56,265 nucleotides of DNA, taken from the NCBI GenBank assembly GCA_002696275.1, contig NZRO01000025.1, positions 172,670 to 228,934 of the forward strand. Reading direction: 5' to 3'. Positions 1 to 7,253 of this stretch are shown here, piece after piece. The position numbers and the translations under genes are program-made. How positions within the stretch are numbered: the stretch's first letter is position 1; every line of letters starts with the position of its first letter. The notes below the pieces were generated by a model that did not search any database, was not told where the DNA came from, and saw nothing but the letters and a program-made list of their open reading frames with translations. Source of the DNA: Flavobacteriales bacterium (GTDB taxonomy: Bacteria > Bacteroidota > Bacteroidia > Flavobacteriales > BACL11).

Positions 1-763
1 TTGCGTTTACTTCTTCACTGAGATTGTGTAGATCTGTACTCAGCATGTCTGATCCAATTAAATATACATAATTCGGGTGCGTATGAAAATCGCCTATTCT
101 ACCAATCATATCAATATTTAGATTAGCAACCGTATTTTTTAGAGGGTATATGGGTTTGTCTGTATAATACTTACTTCCAAGAAGTCCTTTTTCTTCTCCT
201 GAAACAGCCATAATCAAAACGGATCTTCTAGGTCCAAAACCCTCTTTCTTAGCAATCATAAAAGCCTCTGCTATTTCCATCGCTGCCGCCGTTCCACTAG
301 CGTCGTCGTCTGCTCCATTAAAAATTAAACTGTCATGCTTTCCTAAATGATCATAATGAGCAGTGATTATAATTAATTCTTGCTTTAGATCTGTTCCTTC
401 TATATATCCAAGAACATTTTCTCCGTGTATATATTTGTTTGCTCTTAGTATCCTTTTAATAATGTCTACATCACAATCGTCACATTTACACAGGTGCCTT
501 CCATTTTCTACTCTAAATTTTTGATAATAGGTCTGGTCTTTATATGGGGGTATTCCTATCTTTTTAAAATGGTTCATTATATAGTCTGCCGCCATTTTTT
601 GTCCTCTTTTTCCGGTTTCTCTTCCTTCTAAAGAATCGGAAGCGAGTACGGAGATATGTTTGTATAGGTCTTTTGATGATATTGTTTCTGAGTACTTAAT
701 GTTTTCTTGAGAAATCAATATTGTAGACCCTGTTAAAATCAGTAGTAGTATACTTTTTTTCAT
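1..763 (-). CDS. M28-family zinc metallopeptidase, C-terminal part missing
   Basis: Probable secreted aminopeptidase-like enzyme of family M28. The protein starts MKKSILLLILTGSTILIS, a signal peptide, so it acts outside the cytoplasm. Zinc-site motifs of the family are visible in order: AHYDHLG (first His), NGADDDASGTAA (bridging Asp), SGEEKGLLGS (catalytic Glu and a metal Glu) and NIDMIGR (metal Asp). The last metal His lies beyond the window edge, so about 254 codons are present. An unusual Cys cluster, CKCDDC, lies about 100 residues in, before the metal motifs. Its ATG overlaps the stop of the upstream flippase gene (ATGA), suggesting translational coupling in one leftward operon. Family assignment is firm; the substrate is not known. 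Confidence 0.9.
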   Translation of the reverse strand, partial: MKKSILLLILTGSTILISQENIKYSETISSKDLYKHISVLASDSLEGRETGKRGQKMAADYIMNHFKKIGIPPYKDQTYYQKFRVENGRHLCKCDDCDVDIIKRILRANKYIHGENVLGYIEGTDLKQELIIITAHYDHLGKHDSLIFNGADDDASGTAAAMEIAEAFMIAKKEGFGPRRSVLIMAVSGEEKGLLGSKYYTDKPIYPLKNTVANLNIDMIGRIGDFHTHPNYVYLIGSDMLSTDLHNLSEEVNA

Positions 764-2289
764 TTATTTTTTTTAAAAATATTTGACAAAACTTCTTTGT
801 CTTGTTTTGAAAAACACAAAATTCTGGAGATAAGAAGTGTGGTTATAAATATAAATATCATGGAAAACACCATCCAATACCACTGTGAAATCAAAATAAT
901 GTTAGTTAACATATTGAAAAACAATATTAGTATTATTGTTGTTAAAACAATAAATATAATTAACTGACCAAAATTTTTATTGTAAGGAGTTATTTTTAAA
1001 TGTTTGTATAAAATTAAATAGTTTATAATATTATTAATTACAATTCCTAATCCTAAAGCAAAAGCAGCTCCTTCCATTTGGAATCTTGGTACCAAGATTA
1101 ACATGAGAGTAATAACAAAAATAGTTCTAAAAACCTCTACCAAAAATATATTTACATGTTTGTCAGTCATTTGTAATATTGTTCTAACGGAACCAAACAT
1201 AATGCTTATTGAATGAGCAATAGTTAGTATTATCAACACCCATTTTCCTGATTCAAAGTCTGATCCGAATAACAGCATGAGTTCTTTATTAAAAACTATA
1301 ATAAAAAAAACTATTGGGTAAGATAGTATCAGTGTCCATTTTGTAAAAAAGTGATATAGTTTTTGTAACTCTTGTGTGTTTTTTTGTTCCCATATTTCAC
1401 TTATATTAGGGGCAAATATTCTGTTTATAGATTTTAATATTATTGGTATAAAGTTGATAAATGTAAAAGTTATATAATATATTCCAACATCACGTATAGA
1501 CATATGTTTTAACAATAACCACTTATCTAAAAGTCCGGTAAACTTTGATAAGAATCCTAATAATAAAAATGTGAGAGCATAAACAACAACTTTCCTTTCA
1601 GCCCATTGGAAATTAATACCAAAACTATAATTCTCCTTTAAAATGTTTTTTAAAATTATTATAAATGAAATTAATATAAATAATAGGGTAATTATTTCTG
1701 AGTACAGATATCCTTGTAAATCTAACCCTAAGTTTAACAATATTATTACCAATAAAAATTTTAAAGGAAACCCTATAAAACTAGAGTATATAACTATTTT
1801 TTTTAACTCCTTAAACCCTATTAAAAATTGATTTAATATGGATGTTTGGTGTTTCAAAACCATTATCACTAAAAATATTGGTATTAGATATAAAAACTCT
1901 TGCTGAATGGTTTGGTTAGAGTTTTTATATATTAAATTAGTTAAATAAAGTAATTTGTCTTTATATAGAAATATGAATAATGATAACAATAAACTTAAAA
2001 ACAATACTATCAAGGTAGCTGTTGAAACAAAATAATTTTTATAATTCACTTGTTTTTTTACTTCCCAACGAGGTAGATATCTAGTGGAAACAGCTCCTAA
2101 TCCTAAGGATGTAAAAGGGGATAAAAAATCAATTAGTGCAATTCCAAGAGCAAATATTCCTAAGGAAAGGGTTGCATCTAATAAATTGTGAACTAAATAT
2201 AATTTAAAAAAAAACCCTAATATTTTTATCAATATTTCTCCTGAAAAAGAAATAAAAGATTGTCTTATTATATCTAAAATTTTATCCAC
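760..2289 (-). CDS. Polysaccharide/oligosaccharide flippase-like membrane protein
   Basis: A 509-residue integral membrane protein of the MATE/Wzx superfamily, expected to flip lipid-linked glycans across the inner membrane. It is hydrophobic throughout, with about 12-14 predicted membrane segments and the typical amphipathic N-terminus followed by a Gly-rich first helix. The start codon is GTG and overlaps the end of the sulfotransferase gene; its stop overlaps the start of the M28 peptidase gene. The pairing with a sulfotransferase suggests export of a sulfated surface glycan, but no glycosyltransferases are in view, so this is only an inference. Base composition is much more AT-rich than in the central housekeeping part of the window. 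Confidence 0.8.
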   Translation of the reverse strand: MDKILDIIRQSFISFSGEILIKILGFFFKLYLVHNLLDATLSLGIFALGIALIDFLSPFTSLGLGAVSTRYLPRWEVKKQVNYKNYFVSTATLIVLFLSLLLSLFIFLYKDKLLYLTNLIYKNSNQTIQQEFLYLIPIFLVIMVLKHQTSILNQFLIGFKELKKIVIYSSFIGFPLKFLLVIILLNLGLDLQGYLYSEIITLLFILISFIIILKNILKENYSFGINFQWAERKVVVYALTFLLLGFLSKFTGLLDKWLLLKHMSIRDVGIYYITFTFINFIPIILKSINRIFAPNISEIWEQKNTQELQKLYHFFTKWTLILSYPIVFFIIVFNKELMLLFGSDFESGKWVLIILTIAHSISIMFGSVRTILQMTDKHVNIFLVEVFRTIFVITLMLILVPRFQMEGAAFALGLGIVINNIINYLILYKHLKITPYNKNFGQLIIFIVLTTIILILFFNMLTNIILISQWYWMVFSMIFIFITTLLISRILCFSKQDKEVLSNIFKKNK

Positions 2290-3217
2290 CTATTAAATAC
2301 TTTAAATAAAATATTTTATACTTGAAATTCAATAAAATTCTTTTTGTTTTGGATTTGTTATATTTTACTCTTCTATTTATTTTTTTTTCTAGTCTTATTA
2401 ATTTTTTTGTTGGTTTTCTAATTTTATTTGGGTATCCAAAAAAATCTATTACATCTCTTAGTAAATATTTTAAACTTTCTATTTCTTCTTTAGGTAATTC
2501 TTTAAGATATTTATCTATAGATTTTGTGTTTAGTTTTTTATCTATATTCTCATGATATTTCTTTGTTTTTTCTTCTAAAAATAATGTGTTTAAATTATAT
2601 TTCATGTCTTCATCATAATCTACATTTAAATGATTACATATTTTCTGAAGTGTTTCTGTTGTTTTATTAATTATGTCTTCATATTTTATTAATATTAAAT
2701 TATTTTCATTTTTATAATTTAAATATGAAGAAAAATATGTTTTTATTACAACGCTCACTTTAAATAAAAAATATTCTGATGTGTATTTTTTTAACCATCT
2801 GTTTTTATAAGAATTTGCTATGGATAAAGGGTTCCTTGTTAAAAACAAAAATTTACTGTTTATAAAATTATTTTTTATAAAATTAAAATGTAGAGTATTA
2901 ACTGGATTTTTCTCTCCCACAAACATATTTTTTTTACCAATTATTTTTTTATAAAAGTCATTAAAATATACTTCTTTTTTCTCACAAATATTTAAGGAAA
3001 TATTTTTATGATTAGTTTTGTTCTTTTGGGTTTTATTAAATAATTGTATTAAATATTTTTGTTTGTTATAATTAATTTTTTTCCAACCTAAAATAGATGT
3101 TGTTGATATTAACCAAGATTCATTAACTAAATCAATATCCTTATTGTTATTTAATAGATTACATAGTAATGTACTTCCAGATCTACTAAAAGACAATATA
3201 AAAAATAAATTACACAT
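2282..3217 (-). CDS. Sulfotransferase-family protein (PAPS-dependent)
   Basis: Likely transfers sulfate from PAPS to a carbohydrate or other acceptor. From the chosen start the protein has 311 residues. The PAPS 5'-phosphate loop is clear at residues 10-20 (FSRSGSTLLCNLL), and a 3'-phosphate motif follows (FLTRNPLSIANSY, Arg and Ser). The C-terminus is very Lys/Arg-rich. An upstream in-frame ATG at 3265 would overlap the rpiB coding end by 35 bases; it follows an AAGGAGG that is simply the rpiB codons for the conserved FEGGRH motif. The start at 3217 is preferred because it lies just after the rpiB stop and just before the P-loop. GC is near 20 percent, lower than most of the window, which fits an accessory or transferred gene. 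Confidence 0.8.
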   Translation of the reverse strand: MCNLFFILSFSRSGSTLLCNLLNNNKDIDLVNESWLISTTSILGWKKINYNKQKYLIQLFNKTQKNKTNHKNISLNICEKKEVYFNDFYKKIIGKKNMFVGEKNPVNTLHFNFIKNNFINSKFLFLTRNPLSIANSYKNRWLKKYTSEYFLFKVSVVIKTYFSSYLNYKNENNLILIKYEDIINKTTETLQKICNHLNVDYDEDMKYNLNTLFLEEKTKKYHENIDKKLNTKSIDKYLKELPKEEIESLKYLLRDVIDFFGYPNKIRKPTKKLIRLEKKINRRVKYNKSKTKRILLNFKYKIFYLKYLIGG

Positions 3218-3230
3218 CTTAAATTGTATC

Positions 3231-3668
3231 TTAATTACAAGAAATTTTATTAACTCTTCTTTCATGTCTACCTCCTTCAAAATCTGTTGAAAGGAAAGTT
3301 TCTACAATTTCTACTACCTCATTCCATTCTAAATGTCTTGCTGGCATAGTTAATACATTGGCGTTATTATGTAGACGAGATTGTTCGGCTATATGTGAAT
3401 TCCAACATAAAGCAGCTCGAATGCCTTGATGTTTGTTTGCAGACATATTTATACCATTACCTGTTCCACAAAATTGAATTCCTAGACTATTTTCATTTTT
3501 TAATATACTTTTAGAAAGTTTATGTGCAAAATCAGGATAATCTACACTTTCTAGTGAAAAACATCCATAATCTGAAACTTTTATATTTTTATTTTCTAAA
3601 TAATTTTTTAATTTTTCTTTATATTTAAAACCTGCATGATCACAAGCTATTCCAATTTTTATTTTCAT
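3231..3668 (-). CDS. rpiB: Ribose-5-phosphate isomerase B
   Basis: Interconverts ribose 5-phosphate and ribulose 5-phosphate in the non-oxidative pentose phosphate pathway (LacAB/RpiB family, cytoplasmic). At 145 residues it is full length. Visible family motifs are CDHAGF near the start, SVDYPDFAH, the catalytic-Cys loop FCGTGNGINMSANK, RAALCW, HNNANVLTMPAR and FEGGRHERR at the end. It is the first gene of a leftward run that continues into the sulfotransferase, flippase and M28 genes. Upstream is a gene-free AT-rich spacer. GGAAG lies just before the ATG, an uncommon Shine-Dalgarno-like sequence for this phylum. Confidence 0.95.
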   Translation of the reverse strand: MKIKIGIACDHAGFKYKEKLKNYLENKNIKVSDYGCFSLESVDYPDFAHKLSKSILKNENSLGIQFCGTGNGINMSANKHQGIRAALCWNSHIAEQSRLHNNANVLTMPARHLEWNEVVEIVETFLSTDFEGGRHERRVNKISCN

Positions 3669-4129
3669 CTTCCTTGTTAATATTTTTTTGTTTAATTTAT
3701 ATATTTTTTATTAATAATGTTTTGTTTTTTTTGTTTAAAAGTTTTTAAATAAAATTTAATAAATAATTTGGGTAATTTAATATTTTTTTTTGATTAAAAT
3801 TTTAATAAAAATATCAAGTAATTTTATTTTTTTTTCTCTATTATTTTTTAACTCTGTTACTAACATTATTTAGCTTTAAAAATAATATTTTTTATTAAAA
3901 TTAATATTTTAATTTGAATATTAACAACACACTAAATTTGTTAGTAAAATATCTAATTAGTTAAATTTCAATAATTAAAAATTAACATTTTTTTTTTTTT
4001 TAGTTAATATTTATTAAAAATATAAAAATCAAAATATTATTAAAGTTTTTTTTTAACCATATTAACATCTATTATTATTATTAATAAATATTATAAATTA
4101 TATAAAACTAAATAATAATATAAATGTTG
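3669..4129. other. Gene-free, extremely AT-rich spacer
   Basis: About 460 bases between rnr and rpiB with no supportable ORF. It is made mostly of A and T runs, including a run of more than ten T near 3990. It must contain the end of the rnr transcript and the promoter of rpiB, but no clear hairpin terminator was seen. A TAAATTTG sequence at 3933-3940 on the plus strand matches the Bacteroidetes -7 box and has a TTG 16 bases upstream, shorter than the usual spacing. No gene follows it in that direction, so chance occurrence is likely at this composition. No DnaA boxes, tandem repeats or CRISPR-like units were found. Confidence 0.6.
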
Positions 4130-6085
4130 TTAATATAATTCTAAGTTTACTTGTTTTTTGTTTAAATCCACACTTTTTATCTTAACTTTAACATCATCTC
4201 CAAGTTGAAAATAATTTTTTGAGTTTTTTCCTCTTATTGAATAATTATTTTTATCAAACATAAAATAATCTCCCTTAAGACTATTAATTTTTACTAATCC
4301 TTCACATTTGTTTTTGTATAGCTCTACATAAAAACCCCATTCAGTTACCCCAGAAATTACCCCAGAAAATACTTTTCCTATTTGATTTTGTAAAAATTTT
4401 GCTTGCATGTATTTAACAGAGTCTCTTTCTGCCATTGTACTTAATTTTTCTTGTTCGGAAGTATACTTACAAATCTCTTCTAATTTTTTCTTTGAAACTG
4501 ATATCTTACCATTTAAATATTTATTTAGTAATCTATGTAAAACCAAATCAGGGTACCTTCTTATGGGAGATGTAAAATGAGAATAATAATCAAAATTTAA
4601 ACCATAATGTCCTATATTTTTTGTTGAATAAATTGCTTTACTCATACTTCTTATAGTTAAAGTTTCTATCATGTTACTTTCAGGATTTCCTTTAACTTTT
4701 GTTAAAAGATCATTTAAGGACTTAGTTAAATTTTTTGTATTAGATTGATCAATAGAATACCCAAATTTTTTCACTATATTATTTAATGAATTAATTTTAT
4801 CAGCATCAGGTTTATCATGAATTCTATAAATAAATGTTTTTTGTTTTTTCTCAATAAAACCTATTTCTTTTGCAACTATTTTATTAGCAATTAACATAAA
4901 TTCTTCAATAAGATTATTAGTATCAATTGTTTCTTTAAAAAAGACATCAATAGGGTTCTTCTTTTTATCAAGAATAAACTTAACTTCTTCTCTATCAAAA
5001 TTTATAGACCCAGAGGCAAATCTTTTTTTTCTCAAAATTTTAGATATTTTATTTAAAATAAATAACTCTTCATAAAACAATCCTTTTTTATTATTGATAA
5101 TATCCTGAGCTTCTTCGTATGTAAATCTTTTATCAGAATGTATTATAGTTTTTTTTATTTGATGAGAAAGTATCTCTGATTTTTCATTAATTTCAATAAT
5201 TACTGAGTAACACAACCTATCAACTCCTGATTTTAAAGAACAAATTTCGTTTGATAAAATTTCAGGTAACATAGGAACCACCCTGTCTACCAAGTAAACA
5301 GATGTAGATCTTAATGATGCTTCAACATCTATAATACTTTTTTCTTTTACATAATAACTAACATCTGCAATATGTATTCCTACCTCCCAATTTCCATTAT
5401 TGAGTTTTTTAATTGACAACGCATCATCAAAATCCTTCGCGTCAATAGGATCAATTGTAAATGTGGTAGTATTTCTAAAATCAACTCTATTTGCAATTTC
5501 AGAATTAGGAATTTTTAAAGGTATTTTTTCAGCTTCTTTTTCTAAATGTTTAGGAAATTTTGGGTTTAAATTATATTTGTATAAAATGGATTCTATTTCC
5601 GTGTTGTGTTCTTTAGGATTTCCTATAACTTTAATTATTTTTCCAACAGGGTTTTTTTGTGTTTTATCCCAATTTATTACCTTAATTAAAACTTTTTTTC
5701 CTATAACTAAAGGGTTTATTTGAGTTTTTGGTATAAAAATATCAAAAGATATTGATGTATCAGGAATTACAAAACCAAAACCCTTAGACACTTCTAATAA
5801 TCCAACAAAGGTATCTCTTTTTCTTTCTATTACTTTTAACACCTCCCCCCGTATTCTTCCTCCTTTTTTTGGATAAATTAAAACCTCAACAATATCATTT
5901 TTTAAAGAAAATAAACTATACTTATTAGGAATAAAAACTTCTTCATTAATGTTTTCTATGTCAACATAAACACCAGATATTACAGAAGTATTTACCACAC
6001 CAATAAGTTTTTGTGTAGTTTCTATTAATTTAAAGCTCCCTCTTTTTTCTTCTTTCAAAATACCAGAATCAGCTAAAGATATCAT
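4130..6085 (-). CDS. rnr: Ribonuclease R (open part; true 5' end is out of frame)
   Basis: 3'-5' exoribonuclease of the RNB family, which degrades structured RNA. The open part has 651 residues: OB/cold-shock domains in the first 160 residues, the RNB catalytic domain with the Asp cluster DPIDAKDFDDALS at residues 212-224, and a C-terminal S1 domain (VFSGVISGVTEWGFYVEL). The ATG at 6085 is the first legal start in this frame, but clear RNase R sequence continues 57 codons upstream without an ATG, GTG or TTG. The missing start is an ATG at 6257 in another frame, separated by a run of nine A. The gene stands alone, transcribed leftward, divergent from a lipoprotein gene. Confidence 0.93.
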   Translation of the reverse strand: MISLADSGILKEEKRGSFKLIETTQKLIGVVNTSVISGVYVDIENINEEVFIPNKYSLFSLKNDIVEVLIYPKKGGRIRGEVLKVIERKRDTFVGLLEVSKGFGFVIPDTSISFDIFIPKTQINPLVIGKKVLIKVINWDKTQKNPVGKIIKVIGNPKEHNTEIESILYKYNLNPKFPKHLEKEAEKIPLKIPNSEIANRVDFRNTTTFTIDPIDAKDFDDALSIKKLNNGNWEVGIHIADVSYYVKEKSIIDVEASLRSTSVYLVDRVVPMLPEILSNEICSLKSGVDRLCYSVIIEINEKSEILSHQIKKTIIHSDKRFTYEEAQDIINNKKGLFYEELFILNKISKILRKKRFASGSINFDREEVKFILDKKKNPIDVFFKETIDTNNLIEEFMLIANKIVAKEIGFIEKKQKTFIYRIHDKPDADKINSLNNIVKKFGYSIDQSNTKNLTKSLNDLLTKVKGNPESNMIETLTIRSMSKAIYSTKNIGHYGLNFDYYSHFTSPIRRYPDLVLHRLLNKYLNGKISVSKKKLEEICKYTSEQEKLSTMAERDSVKYMQAKFLQNQIGKVFSGVISGVTEWGFYVELYKNKCEGLVKINSLKGDYFMFDKNNYSIRGKNSKNYFQLGDDVKVKIKSVDLNKKQVNLELY

Positions 6086-6257
6086 TATATCATTTAAAAG
6101 AATTTTTACTCCTAAATCTTTTATCTTTAGAATTTTTGAAAGTTGTTTGTAGTTGAATTGTTTTAATGGATTCTCTTTAAATATTGTAAGAATTAAACTT
6201 TCAATTTTTTTTTTAGTAAAAGCTTTATTTTTTATTTTTTTTTCGTTTTTTTTTCAT
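6086..6257 (-). other. rnr: Out-of-frame 5' part of rnr (winged-helix N-terminus)
   Basis: Reading leftward in the rnr frame, this segment encodes a Lys-rich leader and then residues such as KENPLKQFNYKQLSKILKIK, typical of the N-terminal helix-turn-helix of RNase R. The only ATG, at 6255-6257, is followed by nine A (6246-6254). In that frame translation stops after ten codons (MKKKRKKNKK). Removing one A would give a continuous protein of about 708 residues, close to the usual family length. Either the assembly has one A too many, or the gene is rescued by slippage of RNA polymerase or ribosome on the A tract. The sequence alone cannot tell which. Confidence 0.75.
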
Positions 6258-6301
6258 TATTTTAAATAATATTGCTAAAGTAATTTTCTTTTATATTCAT
6301 A

Positions 6302-6532
6302 ATGTATAAAAAAATCATTTTCATTTTTTTGTTATTCACAATACTATCAACTTCATGTAGATCAAAAAAAGAAGTAAACTGTCCCTCTTTCGATATAGAA
6401 AAAAATGTTATAGAAAAAGAAAAAAAAACATCCAAATACAGAATAGTTATTTTAAAAGATGGAAGAATAATTAATAATAAAAAAAGAAGAAAAAAATCAC
6501 AAAACCAACTTTTTAAGAAAAAAATGTATTAA
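6302..6532 (+). CDS. Small lipoprotein, N-terminal part (probable frameshift)
   Basis: A 76-residue ORF beginning MYKKIIFIFLLFTILSTSC, a lipoprotein signal peptide with lipobox STSC and Cys19. The mature part is highly charged and ends in KSQNQLFKKKMY. The stop follows directly after a run of seven A (6518-6524). The next segment, in the frame reached by adding one A, continues without interruption to 6735, so this ORF is probably the front half of a longer protein of about 144 residues. Outer-membrane or periplasmic location is expected. It is divergent from rnr. Function is not recognised. Confidence 0.6.
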   Translation: MYKKIIFIFLLFTILSTSCRSKKEVNCPSFDIEKNVIEKEKKTSKYRIVILKDGRIINNKKRRKKSQNQLFKKKMY

Positions 6533-6735
6533 TAAATGAAACACACTCAACTAATGTAGAAATCAAAATCTACAACATGCAAGGAGAATTAGTTGATGTT
6601 GTTTTAGAAGAAAATAAACTAAAGGTTAACCATTTTCTTTATTTTAATGAAGACAACTCAAAAATGGGAACATATTTGTGTAGTTTTAAAACGGAAACAC
6701 TAAAAGAAACAAAGCGGTTTGTAGTAATGAGGTAA
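6526..6735 (+). pseudogene. Out-of-frame 3' part of the small lipoprotein gene
   Basis: This frame has no start codon at its upstream edge, yet it reads as a well-formed beta-rich protein end: VEIKIYNMQGELVDVV, then MGTYLCSFKT and KETKRFVVMR before the stop. The pattern of a YNxxGxxV strand, a G-Y-x strand and a closing xKxFVV strand resembles the C-terminal sorting domain of type IX secretion substrates, or a FlgD-like Ig fold. It joins the preceding lipoprotein ORF if one A is added to the A7 tract. A sorting domain on a protein with a lipobox would be unusual, so the resemblance is tentative. Confidence 0.5.
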
Positions 6736-6778
6736 TAAAAGGAGTAGAAAATTATAATAAATACAAAGAATTATTTTT

Positions 6779-6786
6779 TATATTTG
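6779..6786 (+). promoter_or_regulatory. Bacteroidetes -7 box TATATTTG
   Basis: Exact match to the TAnnTTTG consensus, 17 bases before the ATG of the 72-residue acidic ORF. No good TTG element at 18-21 bases upstream was seen. It supports that small ORF being a real transcription unit. Confidence 0.45.
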
Positions 6787-6803
6787 TAAAAAAAAATAAA
6801 AAA

Positions 6804-7022
6804 ATGAACGAAAAATTAAAAGAAACATACACAGAAATGTGGAATAAATTAACAAAAGCGGGAATGAACATAGATGAAGTATATGAAGCAATAGAAGATT
6901 ATTGTAGCGCGGACCCAGAATTATGGGATCTTTCAGAAGACATGGAAGGAGAGGTGCATCAAGAATATTGTAATGAAATGTACGACTTCCTTCAAGAGCT
7001 TGATACAGAAGGAATGTTTTAA
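6804..7022 (+). CDS. Small acidic hypothetical protein
   Basis: A 72-residue cytoplasmic protein, not recognised. It is strongly acidic (about 20 Asp/Glu) with aromatic residues and two Cys (DYCSAD, QEYCNEM), and looks largely helical, with no signal peptide or membrane segment. It has its own -7 box upstream and a strong hairpin terminator downstream, so it appears to be an independent one-gene transcription unit between a broken lipoprotein gene and tRNA-Asn. Confidence 0.6.
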   Translation: MNEKLKETYTEMWNKLTKAGMNIDEVYEAIEDYCSADPELWDLSEDMEGEVHQEYCNEMYDFLQELDTEGMF

Positions 7023-7074
7023 AAACCAATATCATAACTCTTATTTTCAAATAAAATATATAGAGACTATCACG

Positions 7075-7104
7075 AAAAAAACCGCTGTATACAGCGGTTT
7101 TTTT
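7075..7104. terminator. Perfect palindromic bidirectional terminator
   Basis: A 30-base perfect palindrome: seven A, the inverted repeat CCGCTGTA/TACAGCGG, then seven T. The GC-rich stem with A and T flanks works in both directions. It lies between the convergent small acidic ORF and tRNA-Asn and would end both transcripts. It is the clearest intrinsic terminator in the window. Confidence 0.9.
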
Positions 7105-7109
7105 ACAAG

Positions 7110-7183
7110 CTCCCCCTCTTGGGCTCGAACCAAGGACCCTCTGATTAACAGTCAGATGCTCTAACCAGCTGAGCTAAGGAGGA
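7110..7183 (-). tRNA. tRNA-Asn (GTT)
   Basis: A 74-base cloverleaf on the minus strand. The acceptor stem is TCCTCCT paired with AGGGGGA (one G-T pair), discriminator G. The D-arm contains AGCTCAGCTGGTTAGAGC, the anticodon loop is CTGTTAA with anticodon GTT, and the T-arm is CTTGG-TTCGAGC-CCAAG. The 3' CCA is not encoded. The bidirectional terminator lies directly downstream. Confidence 0.96.
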
Positions 7184-7233
7184 ATTTTACAAAATTTGTT
7201 CGCAATATTAACACTATTCATTTAATTAAACAA

Positions 7234-7241
7234 TATATTTG
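7234..7241 (+). promoter_or_regulatory. -7 box TATATTTG before the PfkB-family kinase
   Basis: Exact TAnnTTTG match, 12 bases upstream of the kinase ATG. This would give a leader of about eight bases. No clear TTG element at the usual distance. Confidence 0.45.
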
Positions 7242-7253
7242 TAAAAAAAAATA

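Noticed and set aside
2281-2290. TTATCCAC-like sequence resembling a DnaA box
   Set aside because: A single imperfect match inside the start of a coding region, with no cluster of boxes and no origin-type genes nearby.
3250-3280. A strong Shine-Dalgarno-like AAGGAGG before an ATG at 3265, and an upstream TTG at 3280, as sulfotransferase starts
   Set aside because: The AAGGAGG is made by the rpiB codons for its conserved FEGGRH end, so it is probably accidental; the start after the rpiB stop, just before the P-loop, fits better.
3669-4129. AT-rich spacer as a replication origin or regulatory RNA
   Set aside because: No DnaA boxes, no stable structure and no conserved signal could be seen; low-complexity sequence explains it.
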